Below are positions 37,001 through 52,000 of a DNA stretch of 64,000 nucleotides, piece after piece. The notes under the pieces were generated by a model, which saw only the letters and a list, made by a program, of their open reading frames with translations, was not told the DNA's origin and did no database searches. The stretch comes from Nectonema munidae (taxonomy: Eukaryota; Nematomorpha; Nectonematoida; Nectonematidae): assembly GCA_030549495.1 (NCBI GenBank), contig JAUIRK010000919.1, positions 1,237,001 to 1,301,000 of the forward strand, read 5' to 3'. Position 1 is the stretch's first letter. Each line of letters begins with the position of its first letter. The position numbers and the translations under genes were made by a program.

Positions 37001-40000
37001 ATAATTATTACGTGAATTTAAATTTTCTACGAGAAACTCTAGCTCAAAAAAATTAGCTTTTAAAGACTGGGCATTTAATCTAATTATATTTAGCTCATTA
37101 GTTTTTTCAATTAAATTGGGACCTAAAAAAAACTAGATTTTATATTAATGTTTTCATTAAATAAATTTAAAAAAAAAGACCTTGAAAAATGATTTACTTG
37201 AAAGTATTTATTCATTGTCATAAACAGTGTGACATTTAAGATCATTCTTAGCAAGAGTTTCCGTTATGACTACCAAAACTGTATCGATAAACACTTAAAT
37301 TCTTACAATTAAGAGACATATGCCAAATTGGAGCATTGCTTATATGAAAATATGGTAGCACTCGAGTGCGATATAAGTTAAAAAATAATCTAAAATTACA
37401 AAAATTAATGTACTTGAAGACAGAAGGAGATACCTTTAAAACACATACTTTCACTTCTTGATTATTGAAAGGTTTTGAGAAAAATAATTCTATTTTGCCG
37501 CCTTCATCAAGAATACTTTGAAGTCCTTCTTCAAAACAATTGATGGAACTATAGAGTCGTTGTCGAACGAAGTAGAAACTAGTAAAGATATTTTAGGAGA
37601 AAACTTTACCTCTTTAATAATTTTCATTTTATTGTTTCTTATTATCTCTCTTGTTCTATCTGAAGATACTTTGTCAGGAAAATTTAATTCTACAGAGTCT
37701 TTAAAATTTATAACCTTTTCAATTGGTATCGAAGTCAAGTTTTTATTGAAGCTATCTAATATTTTTTCACGATTTTCATCTTTAGTACAAAGAATTATTT
37801 GACTTCTGGATTTTTTTACAACATCCGTATATAATAACTTTTTATTTGTTAATTTAATGTTGGAATTTTCAATGAGTTTGCAGTTCTTTGATAGGGAATC
37901 TATTTTTTGCTGTATGGAATTTAGAGTTTTAAAGATCTTCCATGGTTGAATTTCTGTTTTTTTAAATCAGTACGAGAAATTGAAGAAGATATGCATTTTT
38001 TGCAGATACATCTAATCCCTAGGGAAAAAAATGGTCAATTCCCTCATTAAACTCTTGGTTGAGACCTTGGCCAAAGTAACAAAACCAATGATCACAGGAG
38101 TAGCCTGGAGCCATATCTTTACAAGAAGAATTCTTGCAAGAAAAACATAACCAAGAATCTTTAGATTTGTTTTTCATTGGAAAAATTTTCACAAAAAAAT
38201 TCAAGGTTTAGAAGAAGTTTAAAGAAAAAAATATTTCAAAAAACAGACATTAAAAATTTGGATAGAACCAAGAAAAAAAGTATATAACTTGAAGTTATTT
38301 ACGTCTCAAAAAGAGCAACCAAGTGCGTCAACACGAAGTTAAGGAACAGGCGGGGGTGATTAGTCTTGAAAAACTCAAAAAGTACATGAGTAGCTTGGAA
38401 GAATTGTTGATCATTCACATCTTCTGATGAAGATATCCTCAGAAAAGCTAAGTTTGTTAAAGGATTAAAAGAAACTACCTCCTTCTCAAATTCCACTTCA
38501 CAAAGAGTGAAAATTAATAAGATCATTGAAGAATTTTAGAAAATTTCAAAAAAAAACCTTGGTTTTTATTAAATAAAGTCTTTTACTCACTTGTCTATTT
38601 TTAATATTTATTTTACGATCTTCAAACTTTTTGCAGCAATGAGCATATAGTTAGGAATATAAATTTTTGAGTTATTATTTTTCAAGTCTCAACCATTGGG
38701 AAAATTTTCGAATTTTTTTTTAATTATATAAAAAGATAAGAATAGCTCATACTGATTCCTAAATCCTATATTTTAGTTACTGAAAGTGTAAAACTTGATT
38801 TTTTAGCCCTCCAAATTTGACATTTTGCGAATTTGCCAACTTTGCAGTAGTATTGTAAAAACTATACACTTTATGGAAAATCTGATGGCAGATTCCTAAT
38901 CTACGCATTAAAATGATCCAAACGACTATTAAAAAAATCCATTTTACCTAAAAATAAAAAACTTAATTTTTGGCCCTCGTGTTAGAAACTTCCCAAATTG
39001 CTACGAACGGTCCAGCAAAACTATAAACTCAATCTTGTTAAAAACTTCACATAGATTTTTGAACTATATTTTACAGAAGAAAATGTTAGTTTAAACTCAT
39101 AAAAATGATAAATCATGTTATGCATTAAAACATCAAAAAGTGGACAAATAGGCATTTAAACAGCTGACATCGAGACATTTCAAATCGCCAGTGAACTAAA
39201 CTATATTTGTTAGATAGCCCTGAGTCTAGCGGTTCTAATGATACTGCAGTTATCATTACGGACTAACTGTTCCATAAAATATACGTTTTTGAAACGGCTG
39301 AACCCATATGTTCTGGGACTTATATAGATATAAAAATTTCCGAGCCATCTTCTGAATTTTGTTCAGACCGGATTCCATAGATCGCGAAATCAGCAATTCA
39401 GGAATATTGGTGAAATGGAAAGGAAGGAGGCGCTTACCTCCAGTTTCTTCTTGTTGAGGGCTTCTTGAGCAGCGGCGGCAGTAGCGGCCTCTTCAGCGGC
39501 GGTCAGCTCTTGCGCGTTGGCCAAGTTGTCGACAGCGATTGCTAGAAACACGTTGAGCAGCGTGTCTAAACACGAACCACACACAATTGCATTCCCTTTC
39601 TCTCACTTCCCTCTCACATTCAAGGGTCACTTTCCACGCAAAACACAAAATACGCTCAGGGACTTACAATCTAAAATATCTTTACATACAAACACTTTAA
39701 TTGAATGCAAAATGAAATTAAGTCGAAATTCGCATGAAGTATTGGAAGAAGTGTTTGATTCGTGTGATCACAGGAATGCGAAATTACTAGACCACGCTAA
39801 TTTTTTAATGGAATTCTAAAATCACAGATTTTTAAATTTTACTGAGAATGCGGGACTTTTTTTAACAAAATTGATATCAAAACTAAGCAACAATAGCATC
39901 GAGTGAGAGTTTTCATACCCTCTTAAAGAAATAATTCGTTCTTCACTAGACTCGCAAGGGGAGATATTATTTAAAACATGGTCATAGGGATATTAACCGA

Positions 40001-43000
40001 GATATTTTTTCGAATTGTTCGACCTCCTATAAAATAAAATGTTTTGATAAGAATTTTGCCCGTTTAACACTCTCAGTACGGACTATGGCTTTTTACCCCC
40101 CTATTTATAATTAATTTTATTATAAATAAAGAATATGTAACCTAGTTAGATTATTGAATATGCTACTGAAAGTTTTTTTTTGGGATATAATCTCCATATT
40201 TTTTTAAAATCAAGTTATCGACAGTTTAGTCATACAGAAAAAATTTTTTAAAAATTTCTTCCATTTTTTTAAAAATTTATCAAATTAACAATTTATTATA
40301 GATATGCTTCAGATAATTTATATAATTGATAAGATGAAAATACTTTTAAAAAAACAATTTCAACAAATATTGAAAATTTTTTAACGCCATCTAAGTAAAA
40401 AAATAATATTTTAGTGTAATATTTTCATTCTAAGAAATAATGATTGTTTATTATAGTCATAAAAACAAAATGAGGAAGATAAATTTGAAGTAAATACAAA
40501 TAAAAAAATTGTAAAACTGCAAAATGAAAAAATATCCTTTTTTCTGATAGTTTTTTTAATTTTTTTATAACTAAAAAAACATAAAAAAGTTTTTTTGTAA
40601 AAGTGGGGAAAAAATATAACACATTAAATATTTGTTGAATTCATCATTCTTTTATAAAATATAAAATTACAATATAGTTTTTACTTCCTAAAAGTATTTT
40701 TATATGCTGTCTCCTTTGTTGTTCATAAAAGTGAAGCTTAGTTTTCAATTTTTGAAAAAAGGTAATAGTATTGTTAAGTTAAAGCTTATCTTATTCAGAA
40801 AACAACACAGGAATATAAAAATTTTACTTACTTGTTGAAATTTATTTAAGGGAATCCCTCCTTAAAATTTTATATCATTTCTTTTACTTACACAAATGCA
40901 AATCCCTCCTTAAAAGTTTATATCATTTCTTTTATTTACACAAATGTATTTGTTTATGTGTCAGAAAAGCTCTTGAAAATTCCTCCCTTGTGTTACCACT
41001 ATAATATATATATATAGAACGATATACCCATCACTTTTATCGCAGGTCAATTGCAAAAAAGTACAAAACAAAATTTTGAATAGGTAGGTTACTATAGTTA
41101 TGTATATTGCATATCTCTAATTTTTTCAAAAATATTTTTTGGTTGTTGAGTTATTAAAGTAAAACAAAATGATTTAACTCATCGTGCCCCTTATATACCC
41201 TTAATAGAAAAACTCGAAAGTAATCAGTACTTGAGTCGCAACTCATCATACATCTTTTCAGACGCTGTATGTTGCTCACTAGTGGGTATATGATTTTGTA
41301 TTATTACAGTCTCGCCCATTTTAAGCATTAAATTTTTATAGCGCTATGCAATGCAAGAATTCTCATCATGCGCGCATGTGAATATCGAATATTGCGCTAT
41401 AAGGCTCATAGATTTTGCATTTCTTAACCCAATTTAGCGAGTGAAACACAAAATGAGGGCTTATTTTATGAACTTTACAACTGTATACATTAAAATCAAT
41501 AAAACTAGAAAATTTTAAAAAAAGATTAAGTTATTTTGAAACTAGAGTTGCCATTTTGGGGCATTTTACAAATGAAAAGATAGTATTAAATTTGGTTGCA
41601 CTATGAAATCAAAAATGTTATGTTTTAAAGGGGCAATGTTATGTTTTAATTTTAATTTTTTCAAATACACTTCTAAGCTTTTTCTATGCCTTCTTAAAAT
41701 TAATATCAACTCTTCAAAACACACAAATGCCAACTAACTTTAGTGTAGGCCTCCTTAAAATTAATATCATCTCCTTTAACACACAAATTTAAAATAATTT
41801 AAAAAATTTGTTCATAACTTTGTGTGAATTGTAAGTTCAAAGCTATAGTTCTATCTACTATTTCCTTATGTAAAAAATATATATAAATTATTTTATTTCA
41901 TATTTGTGTGTATTCTTGTTTACGTATTTTTATTTTTACATTTTATCCTCTGTATTTGTATTTTTACATTTTATTCACTTTTAATAACACATGCTTTCTT
42001 TTTTTGCGTCTGTTCTTTTTCATTTGTCAAATATAAACTACTTTTTTGACTGTGAATACCTACTCTATTTTCATTCTATTTGTTTGATTTCTTAATTGAA
42101 ATCATCATATCAGCGGCCCTAAGGCCTTTTGAACATCCAAGCAAAGTGAACCAACAGTTAACACGTTTTAATTTTGTATACCCAATAAAATGAACGAATC
42201 CACAAATCTTAATCTTTAATTTTTTTCTTACCCTTAACTCTTAACCTAACTCTAACCCTAACATTTTTCATGAAAAATGCCGCCCTTTGAAGTTCTGACA
42301 CAAGCAAGTGATCAATATGAGTCAAATCACCATTACCTATGCCCCTGAGTGAAAGGTTCGTGCAAAATATGCCAATATACAAAGTGATGTTTTCCCTTGT
42401 TTTTGTAAGGTAAAGCCACCACCATGTGGTGTTTTCATCGAGAAGGCACAATGGGGCACTTGTATCAAACTATGAGCAAAGGAAACTCGATCGAACCAAA
42501 GACATTGAGTTATGGAACCCCCTTATCTAACCAAACTTATTCACGTCAAACCTGTTTTTGTATATAATAAAAGACGAAGGCTTTCCAATTAGCGTATCTC
42601 TATAGATTTTCTATTTATGCTTAAAAATGAGATATAAAAATCAAGTAGGTATCTTTAGTTCTCTTCCATATTATAGCAGCCTTTATTCAGACTTAGGAAT
42701 AGCTTGGTGCAAGAAAGATCTTTTCATTTAAATTTAGGGGCAGAAAAGAAATCAAGCTTCCTTTTGTCAATCATTTCATGTTTGAAGACTTTGAATTAGC
42801 ATTTTTTCTTACTTTCAATCAAAAAAGTGGGGCAATGATAAATGATAAAAATACTCGAATCAAAGTATGCAAAACGAAAAAACATTTTCAAGCTTTTGAC
42901 TATAAACAATTTTTTATATTTATGGAAAAATTAATATATGAAACGTTTAACTCAACATCTTTTGATGGCAGAAAACCATTAAATTTAAAGCAAAACTTTA

Positions 43001-46000
43001 AACATCAGTTAGGAACCTGTATTTTTGGAGAATCAGCAAAAAGCAAGAGAGTTAGTTTGCTGTTTCGAGTTATACCTTTCGTTGATTAATCATCTATAAT
43101 GGGTAGAGGAAGTTAGATTTCTATTGGTATTGATTAAGTAGAATAAAGTATCAATAGAAAAAGTGGGAGGCTGGGTGCAAAGGAAAATAAAAAAGGGACT
43201 CACAATTTCCAAAAAGGGTCAAGATGATGAAATAGATGGAGTATTTGAAGCCTCCTTTGTTCACTCCGCCTTGTGACTTTATTCCATCGTACATGATTTC
43301 ATTCCAATCCTCTCCCGTTAAAATCTAGACAAAAAAGAAGGAATCGACTTAGTTACTTTGCAGCTTTTTTCGTGATAAATCGCTAAAAGCCGTATACTGG
43401 CGATTCACAATTTGTGTTAGATATACCCTTTTTATTTTAACGGCGCCTTTTTTACTTTAAGTGCGTCATTTTTCACTTTTAAGCACTTTTATTTTTTAGT
43501 TTTTTCCTAATTATGACATTTTATCTAATTATTTTAACTTAGTAATTTAAATTTTAAAAACTTTTCCCTTAATTTAGTTTACCTTTTTAAAATATAAATT
43601 AAAAAAATTGTAATTGTCTAATATATTATTAGACAAGTTTATGTTGCTTTTTCTACTTTTTCATACATCTTTTTCTACTCTTGTTTAGAAGTTTTTGATA
43701 AACCTGCTCAAAATTTTTTCTTAATCGTCAATCAATCCTAACAAAATAATTTTTTTGCATAATACCTAATTTCACTATCCGTTTCAATTTAAAATAGTCA
43801 AAGTTAGCGTTAGGGTTAGGGTTATGGCAGATTAAGGTTACCTTAACTTTTCGTTCACTTACATTACTTGCCTTTATATTTTGCTTCATGTTATACTGAT
43901 TTTGATTCTATAAAAATATAAAATTTGATTAAAAGAGATCTTAAAACAGTTGTAATTGTATTAATTGTTTAGTAAAAGATTGTAAAGATATGCTTCATTG
44001 CAATTATTGCTTGGAATGTTTCTTATTTTTTGTCAAAAAAATAATGAAGAAGCTTTAACAATATGTAGATATCAATAAGTGATACAATTTCTGAAAATAC
44101 TTTTGACGTGAAATCAATTCCTTCTTTAAAAGTTTCAAATGAAAAAAGTTGTCCCAAAAATGTATTATACGTCGAAATTAAATGCTCCTAAACCCATAAA
44201 AACTTAAGGAATTTAAAATATTTTAAATTATTATTATAAGTAAATTGTATGCAGAGTATTTCAAAAATTGAAACAAAATTGCTTGAAGAGATACACCTTA
44301 TGAAAAACCTAGATAAATTATAACAATACATTCACATTTTAGATACAAAATAAAGATGAAGACAATTTTATACAAAATAAAATAACTAAGATGATGTGAG
44401 AGAAAAAATCAGATACATTACTTACAAAGGAAAATCTAAATTTTTCTTTATAGCAATGAACAATATGCTATATTTGAGATATTTATAAATTCCTTCCCAT
44501 GCATTTCTCTAACTTTTTAATTTTAATATTGCTTTCTCAAATGCAATGCAAGAGGTAAAGTTGTGCTAATAATTTAGGAGAAAGATCTTATCAAATATAT
44601 TACATAGGAATGGTAGAAGCGGAAAAACAAAACACTAAATGAGGGAACCAAAAACACCTTAATTTTAAAATTTGAAAAACGATACTAAATGTGTTAACGC
44701 ACAAATTAAGCATACTTGAAAAACTGTGAGCAGAGAAGTCAAGAAAGAGTTGAAGTTTTGTGGAGGAGTGCCATCTTCAAAATTGAATCTGCAAAATAAA
44801 TTTAAACACAAAATATACCAATTAATGAGGATGAATTTTGGATTAAAATGATTAAAAAATTTATATTCTTAATTTGAAAATATAAAGAAAAGTTTTATTA
44901 TGCAAAATAAGATGTTTAAATTTCAATATTAGCATTCCTAAATAAGATAAGATAAATAAGATGTTTAAATTCCATTATTAGCTTTCTTTAGATCGATTTA
45001 ATTACTCATTCGAAAATAATTGACCTCACATAAACTTATCTTCTAGTTGCGCACACCAGAAGCATACTCTGTTGTGGGCATGAACGCACGCCCACGTGAT
45101 TTCATATGTCAAATTACTTAATCCTCTTTGCTTTTTAACGCGTTAAAGTGTGATATTTAAGATGACGGTTCGTCCAATACCGTCGTCAGCATGTTAAGAA
45201 AAGAAGTTGACTTACTCGCCCCCAAACAACTGCATGCCAAGAAGTGCGAAGATCAGAATGAACAAGAAGAGCAGGAAGAGAAGGGACATGATGGAGCGCA
45301 TGCTGTTCAGAAGGGAGATCACGAGGTTGCGCAGAGAAGACCAGTACCTAAAGAGAAGCACCCCTTGAACGCAGACAAGAGCAAAACTTAACTTTCTGCT
45401 TCTCTTCACGCTCCCAATCGACCGACAAGATTTTACACGCTTATTACGTTTGAATTAGAACTCTTTTTTTCTCTTATGTTTTTCATATTAGGGTGAAAGT
45501 TTTTCAAGTGTCAATCTTAATATACGGAATAGATTTTGCACTTCAAACTATGAAGTAACTTCCGAGACAAGAATTGCACCCACGAGCACTAATTCCAGTG
45601 CCTCCTTTTTCAATCGAGAAATTAAATGGTCGATGAATATTTGTATGCTTTTTTTTATTAAAATTATTTATTATTTCTTTACGACATCCTTCATTAAAAT
45701 GGCTTCATTCATAGTTGTAAATTTTGTAATAAAATGTTTCAAAATGAAATTTAATAAACAAATCGGTTAAAGTCTATTAGATATAAGCGTTTATGCAATT
45801 AAAACTATCAGCCAAACATTATACTCCTAATATTTTAACACATTTTAAGAGGGTATTTTTTGAGGATAGATAAATATTGCGATTTAAAGCCTCGTGTATA
45901 AAAATAGCGCAAATTTAAAAAAAATTATCGAATGCTAAAATTAATTATATTAGGATTTGTATAATAAGCTGGTAATTTCAAAAAACTGCAAGAATGCGAT

Positions 46001-49000
46001 AGGCAGAGAATGAACAGTTTTTAAATTATGAAGGTAATGGCTCAAAAGTTAACTTTTAAGCGTATAACGGATATTACAAATATTAGGATTTTGATCTTTA
46101 AGAAATTGACTCTATCCCTAATGAAGAAACTGTTAATCTTTGAACAAAAGCTTAAATAAGACTCGTGGATTCTTAATATATTAGACAGAACAAAGGATGC
46201 GACCGATATATATAAGGGCGAGACAAAGTTACATAACGCTTTGGTAAGATGTCCATTTTGACAAAACCCCAAAGAAATTTGTGCGAGTATGCTTCTGTAC
46301 TTGGTATAAGTGGTGGTGAATGTCAATGTTATTATTTATACAAGTTCAGTGGTCCAAATGTCATACGCATAAAGATTGACACACTCGTGTCGATAGGAGC
46401 GTATATAAACTAAGAATAGACTCTTGAAAATTAAAGCAACAAGTGACTTACGAGAAAAGCTCACACCGGATTTGAATTTTAGTTCAATTTATTGATGAAA
46501 GAGCGCGCGAGTGATCCTATAGTTATCTTCATTATGCATGAAGTAATCATGAAATTTTACTACCTCCACATTTCTACGTCTAAAGTTTTATCCTGGACTA
46601 AGAGAACTTGAATATTGCTTAAAAAGATTCAATGCATCTCAATTTAATGACGATTACATAGAAAGGCGGGGAATTTAGAAAATACCAATAACTTGAAATA
46701 AACATACAACATTGAATCTAGAGATCTACGAGAATTTATATATCATATATAATAAGAGTTGACAAAATACAAGAGAAGAAAAGCATTTAAAATCGCTTAA
46801 GAAATGTGAAGAGATAAAAAAACTTATTCTACAAAATGGTCAAATGAGTGTTTCTAGACCACTGCTGCTGCGAGTGCTTGTGGCACGCGGTGATTTCATC
46901 ACATGACAAAAAAGGAACTCTGCTTTTAAATCCCTGGTCATGAGGGCTGCAGAAAACAGTAAAAGTTGACCTTGTAACTTTGAATATGCGAAGCAAGCGC
47001 AGTGCGCGGAGAATGCTGATACCAAACTGTTCGGAGGTTATCTTGGACCAAATGACCTCGAACAAGCTGAGTGCTATCACCTGAAAAAGGAAAAATTTAG
47101 CGCTTCGTAAAACGTGGGATACTGAATTGGAAAAAGACGCTTACGATGCAGTCGAACTTGTTGAATGAGGACTTAAAATACGAGGTGGTTCCCATGCCGT
47201 AGATTTTGATTAGCATTTCGATGATGAACAGAGACAAGAAGATGTAGTCTGTCAGTTCTGCAAAATGAAAATAACAAATCTCCTCCTTTTATAAATCCGT
47301 AGAAAAACTAAGATTTTAATATGAAATTTGCATTTAGCTGCAAAAATAGTATTTTTTTATTTTAAATAAATTTTTATAATAAACGGTTCTCTTTTTGTCT
47401 TAAGAATATAGTTTGTGCCTCTCCCTGGGGTTCAATACGATTACTGCTATGACATGCATTTTTATATTTGAACAATTATTCTTAGCGATGCATAAGTGAT
47501 TGAAATGCTTATATTTTAATTTCAATGCCAAATTTCTCATAAAAACTGTCAAAAGTGTTGATGTTTTAAAATATTTCAATTCCTCTAAAATAAAAACACA
47601 ATGTTACAATTTTCGCTAACTTTGAAAATAAATAAATCAGACAAAATATAGTATAATTTCTCTAAAAACTTTAGTTTGTAGAAGGAGATTTAAAAACAAA
47701 TCATTTTTTCATCATATTTATAAATTTTGATTGGTCCAAAAATAAGTACATTATTCAAGCCAGTATAATATTTTTGATTATAATGAAAGTTGGTTGTATT
47801 AAATTAACGAATTTCTGCCACAACGTTAGTAAAATGATGAATTATTACTTAAAGGTAGTTGAACAATTTATTCGCAAACAAACAGACAAATAGGAAGGAT
47901 ATGATAACAAATTATCCAGGCTATTTTTTGTTTCATTAACACATTTTTGGTCAAAATCAAAGAATATTTACAAAATAGCATTCCCTCAAACAATTCTACT
48001 ATAACTAAGCGGTATTTAGTACACAATTGATCAGAGAATGGGCTTATGCAAAGATCTAGCGCTTTTCAAGAGTAAAAAATTAATACCCGTTCTCTAAAAT
48101 GTCACTTTATCAATTTTTTCAGTTGTCTGGCGAAACCATGGTAACCCATAAAAAGAAACAGCCAAATGTACAGAAAGTATATGTAACATACAAAGATAGC
48201 GTTTGCCAGACGTACTATATACTTATAATTATTTGATTTTTTGGATGAAGTCGAGAAAACGAACAGCCAATGAAAATAGATATGAAATGAGATAGTTTTT
48301 AAGAGGCTGTTAGATACAATATATATAAAATCTCAGAAAAATTTAAAAAATGACAAACTTATGGTCTGCAAAATTTTTATCTACTGGAAGATATATATAT
48401 ATATAGAGAGAGAGAGACTTTTACTAATTTTATCTACCAATTTTTTAAAATGATCATCACTCCATATAGATTTTAGTATTTATGAAAAATTATTATTAAA
48501 TAGAAAAACAATATAATAATTTATTTGCTTATATTGACATTATGATAAAAAATTAAGGAGGATTCTTATTTTCCAACATAACTTTATTAAGATAGGAACT
48601 TTTTAGAGCACTGAGGAATAAGAAAGTTAGTTATTTGATTAGTTTACTTATAATTTTGGTCTAAAAATAAGCTCTAAATTCTGGATCATAACTAAATTAG
48701 GATATGCAATTTTTGACACATCTATTTTAAAATTATTTCACACACAGACAAACATCTTTTTCAATTTTGAGCTCAAAAGTATCCGTTGTTCACATTTTCT
48801 TTTTATATATTCCGTAGTTATTTTTTATGTTCTTTATAATCTTTTAGTTATATTTAAAATTATTTTTGTTAAACTTGTAGAGGTAAATTTATATCTAATT
48901 TTTGATGAGTGTTTAGATTATTTTAAACATATTCTTGCTTGTATATATTTTTCAGCTAATTTGTTTTTAAAATTGTTGGAATGATGAATTACTTGAGATC

Positions 49001-52000
49001 AAATTTTGTATAAAGAATTAAATGAAATTAAATATTTTGAAAATTTTGGATTTGAAAATGGCATGCTACCCTAGAAAAAAAATTTTCACGTTATGGTTTT
49101 TCATTTAATTTCTCCTAGAACAGGAAAAACCACCAATACAAAAAAATTAAAGCTGCTGGTCTTTTTGAAAACAGTCTATTAGATCATTGGATGTGGTGTA
49201 ATTGTTACCCAATTTCGTATAATCGCTTCAAAGCAACGCTATTGAAACTACATCAAGAGTTTATTAATCTGCTTCAAACAAGGCCAAAACTTAAAACTGA
49301 AAAGTAGCTCAAGGAAAAAGCAAATCCATTTGGCTATCAAAAAGACTCTTTCATATTCTGCTCAAAGACAAAGCAAACAAAAAAGACAAATTTTTTTATG
49401 TTTTTTTAAATATTAACAAACTTTTTATCCGGAGTAAGAGTAACATTGTAAACATTTTTAAATAATTCTAAAATTTACACTATTCCCCAGCCGTGTTGTA
49501 AAGAATCTTAATTCTGAAAGATCTGTTGGTTTTATTAACTATGAGTTGAAATTTATAGATTTAATCGAGCATAAAGGATTTTCTAATTTAAATAAAAAAA
49601 GTTAAATAAGTTTTAGAGATTATAAAATATTAGGGAAAAACAGTTAGAATAAAAAATAAAAGTTTTTGAAGAAAAAGAAGCTCAAAGTTTAAAAATTAAG
49701 AAAATAAAAATTTAATACTAAGATAGCGAACTTTTTTATTTAACTACAAAGAATTTCTTAATTGACTTTTTTCTCTCCTAAAAACTATCAAGCTGAATAG
49801 TTTATATCTAGTTTCCTATCGTCATTTTTTCCGTTTTTTATTAATGAAAGATACTAAAAAAAGTAAAAGTAATTTTTCTTCTCAAGATACCCCAGCTTGG
49901 ACGTGCTCAGGTTGCTCTAAAGAAAAGTGCACAAACATTGTATAATGTTTTTCTTATTGTTATGAATGTAAAGGCTTAAACGAGGACTTTAATCAAGTCA
50001 TCGATAAATACTTTTTATTTGGATTAAGATGGAATTGCAAAGTATGTCTTAACCAAACTACTTATGTCGGAAACAACTTATTGTCTCAAGTAAAAATTGA
50101 CAATATAAATTTAAAATTGAATAATCTTTCCTTGTGCAGTGCTTCTCATACATGCTCTTTAAAGAACCATCAGAACATAGACTCATCTGCTTTCAAATTG
50201 AAACCAAAACTTACATATTCACAAGTTGTCACTGAACACACTGGAAACCAAAATAATTTGATAGTGCCCACGACTGAAGAAAATAAGGATGAAATCTTGA
50301 GGCTAAAAAGCTGTTAAAGTATCCAATCCCAAGAAATTTCTCCCTAAAATATCGATAAACTTTCCAAATCAAGTTGATGTAAATTCTTTAGTTTCTTCTC
50401 CTACTTCGAAAAATACTGTCTCAAGGAACTTATAGAAAGAAAGAAAGAAAGAAATTTATTGAAATAATCAAGGTACACCAACAGGTACACAAAAGGCTAA
50501 TTAATAAAGCCGCTCACAGTGTATCTTCTGGATGTAGATAATGGTACCTTTCAACACATGTTTTCTGTGCCTTCAAAAAACAAGCTCGTAAGCTCGTTAT
50601 ATTCCAATTTTCTCCCTCAATTTACAAATATATATATATATATCTCATAACCTGTACGGTTGAACGCGGGTAGACAACTTGCGTGTTATCTCCAACCCGT
50701 ATATTACGATGATTCTTCTCCAACATGTATTCTACGATGATTCATCTCCAAACTATATACTACAATGATTCATCTCCAACCGGTATACTACGATGATTCA
50801 TCTCTAACCTGTATACTACGATGATTCATCTTCAACCTGTATACTACGATGGTTTCTATTCCATGTACAAATAACTAGGGAGACAATGTTCAACTTTCTG
50901 TTCACATTCTGCTAGATGTAAGATTTGATATACCTCATTCGGGGAGACGATGCTACATAAGTTATTACCTATATACATTTGTATACTACGTTGGTTCATC
51001 TCCAACCTGTATACCGCGATAATTCATCTCCAACCTATATAATATATTTTATCAAATAATCAAAATAAAATTCTGTAATCAAAGAATCGAAAAATATTCT
51101 TTAAAAAATCAAAAAATATCAAACTTTCTGTTCATATTTTGCTACCTTATACGATGTTACAAAAGTTATTACCTATACTTTGCAATTTGCACGATTTTAA
51201 ATATTATATTTGTCGAATAATCAAAGAATCGAAAAATGTTCAAATCAAAAAATATTTATTCTTTTTAAATATATCGTTGGCTCCCCTTACTTTTAGTTTC
51301 GTATGTGCATAATTTGATAAAAATTAATTATTAAAGACTAGGTTTATCTTTCAATTTTAAAAGTAAGGGGAGAATTTTAAAAGTAAGGGGAGCCAACGAT
51401 ATATTTAAAAATAATAAATATTTTTTGATTTGAACATTTTTCGATTCTTTGATTATTCGACAAATATAATATTTAAAATCGTGCAAATTGCAAAGTATAG
51501 GTAATAACTTTTGTAACATCGTATGAGGTAGAAAATATGAACAGAAAGTTTGTATTTTTAAGAAAGTTTGATATTTTTTGATTTTTTAAAGAATATTTTT
51601 CGATTCTTTGATTACAGAATTTTATTTTGATTATTTGACAAATATAATATTTAAAATCGTGCAAATTGCAAAGTATAGGTAATAACTTTTGTAACATCGT
51701 ATAAGGTAGCAAAATATGAACAGAAAGTTTGATATTTTTTGATTTTTTAAAGAATATTTTTCGGAAAGTTTGATATTTTTACAGAAAGTTTGATATTTTT
51801 TGATTTTTTAAAGAATATTTTTCGATTCTTTGATTACAGAATTTTATTTTGATTATTTGACAAATATAATATTTAAAATCGTGCAAATTGCAAAGTATAG
51901 GTAATAACTTTTGTAACATCGTATAAGGTAGCAAAATATGAACAGAAAGTTTGATATTTTTTGATTTTTTAAAGAATATTTTTCGATTCTTTGATTACAG

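Noticed and set aside
42236-42262. TAACCCTAAC-like text, also near 43808 and 58490, as interstitial telomere repeats
   Set aside because: Only two or three imperfect units each, expected by chance in this composition.
45191-45391. Plus-strand Glu/Lys/Gln-rich frame
   Set aside because: It is the antisense of the IIS5 exon; its composition follows from Leu/Phe codons on the other strand.
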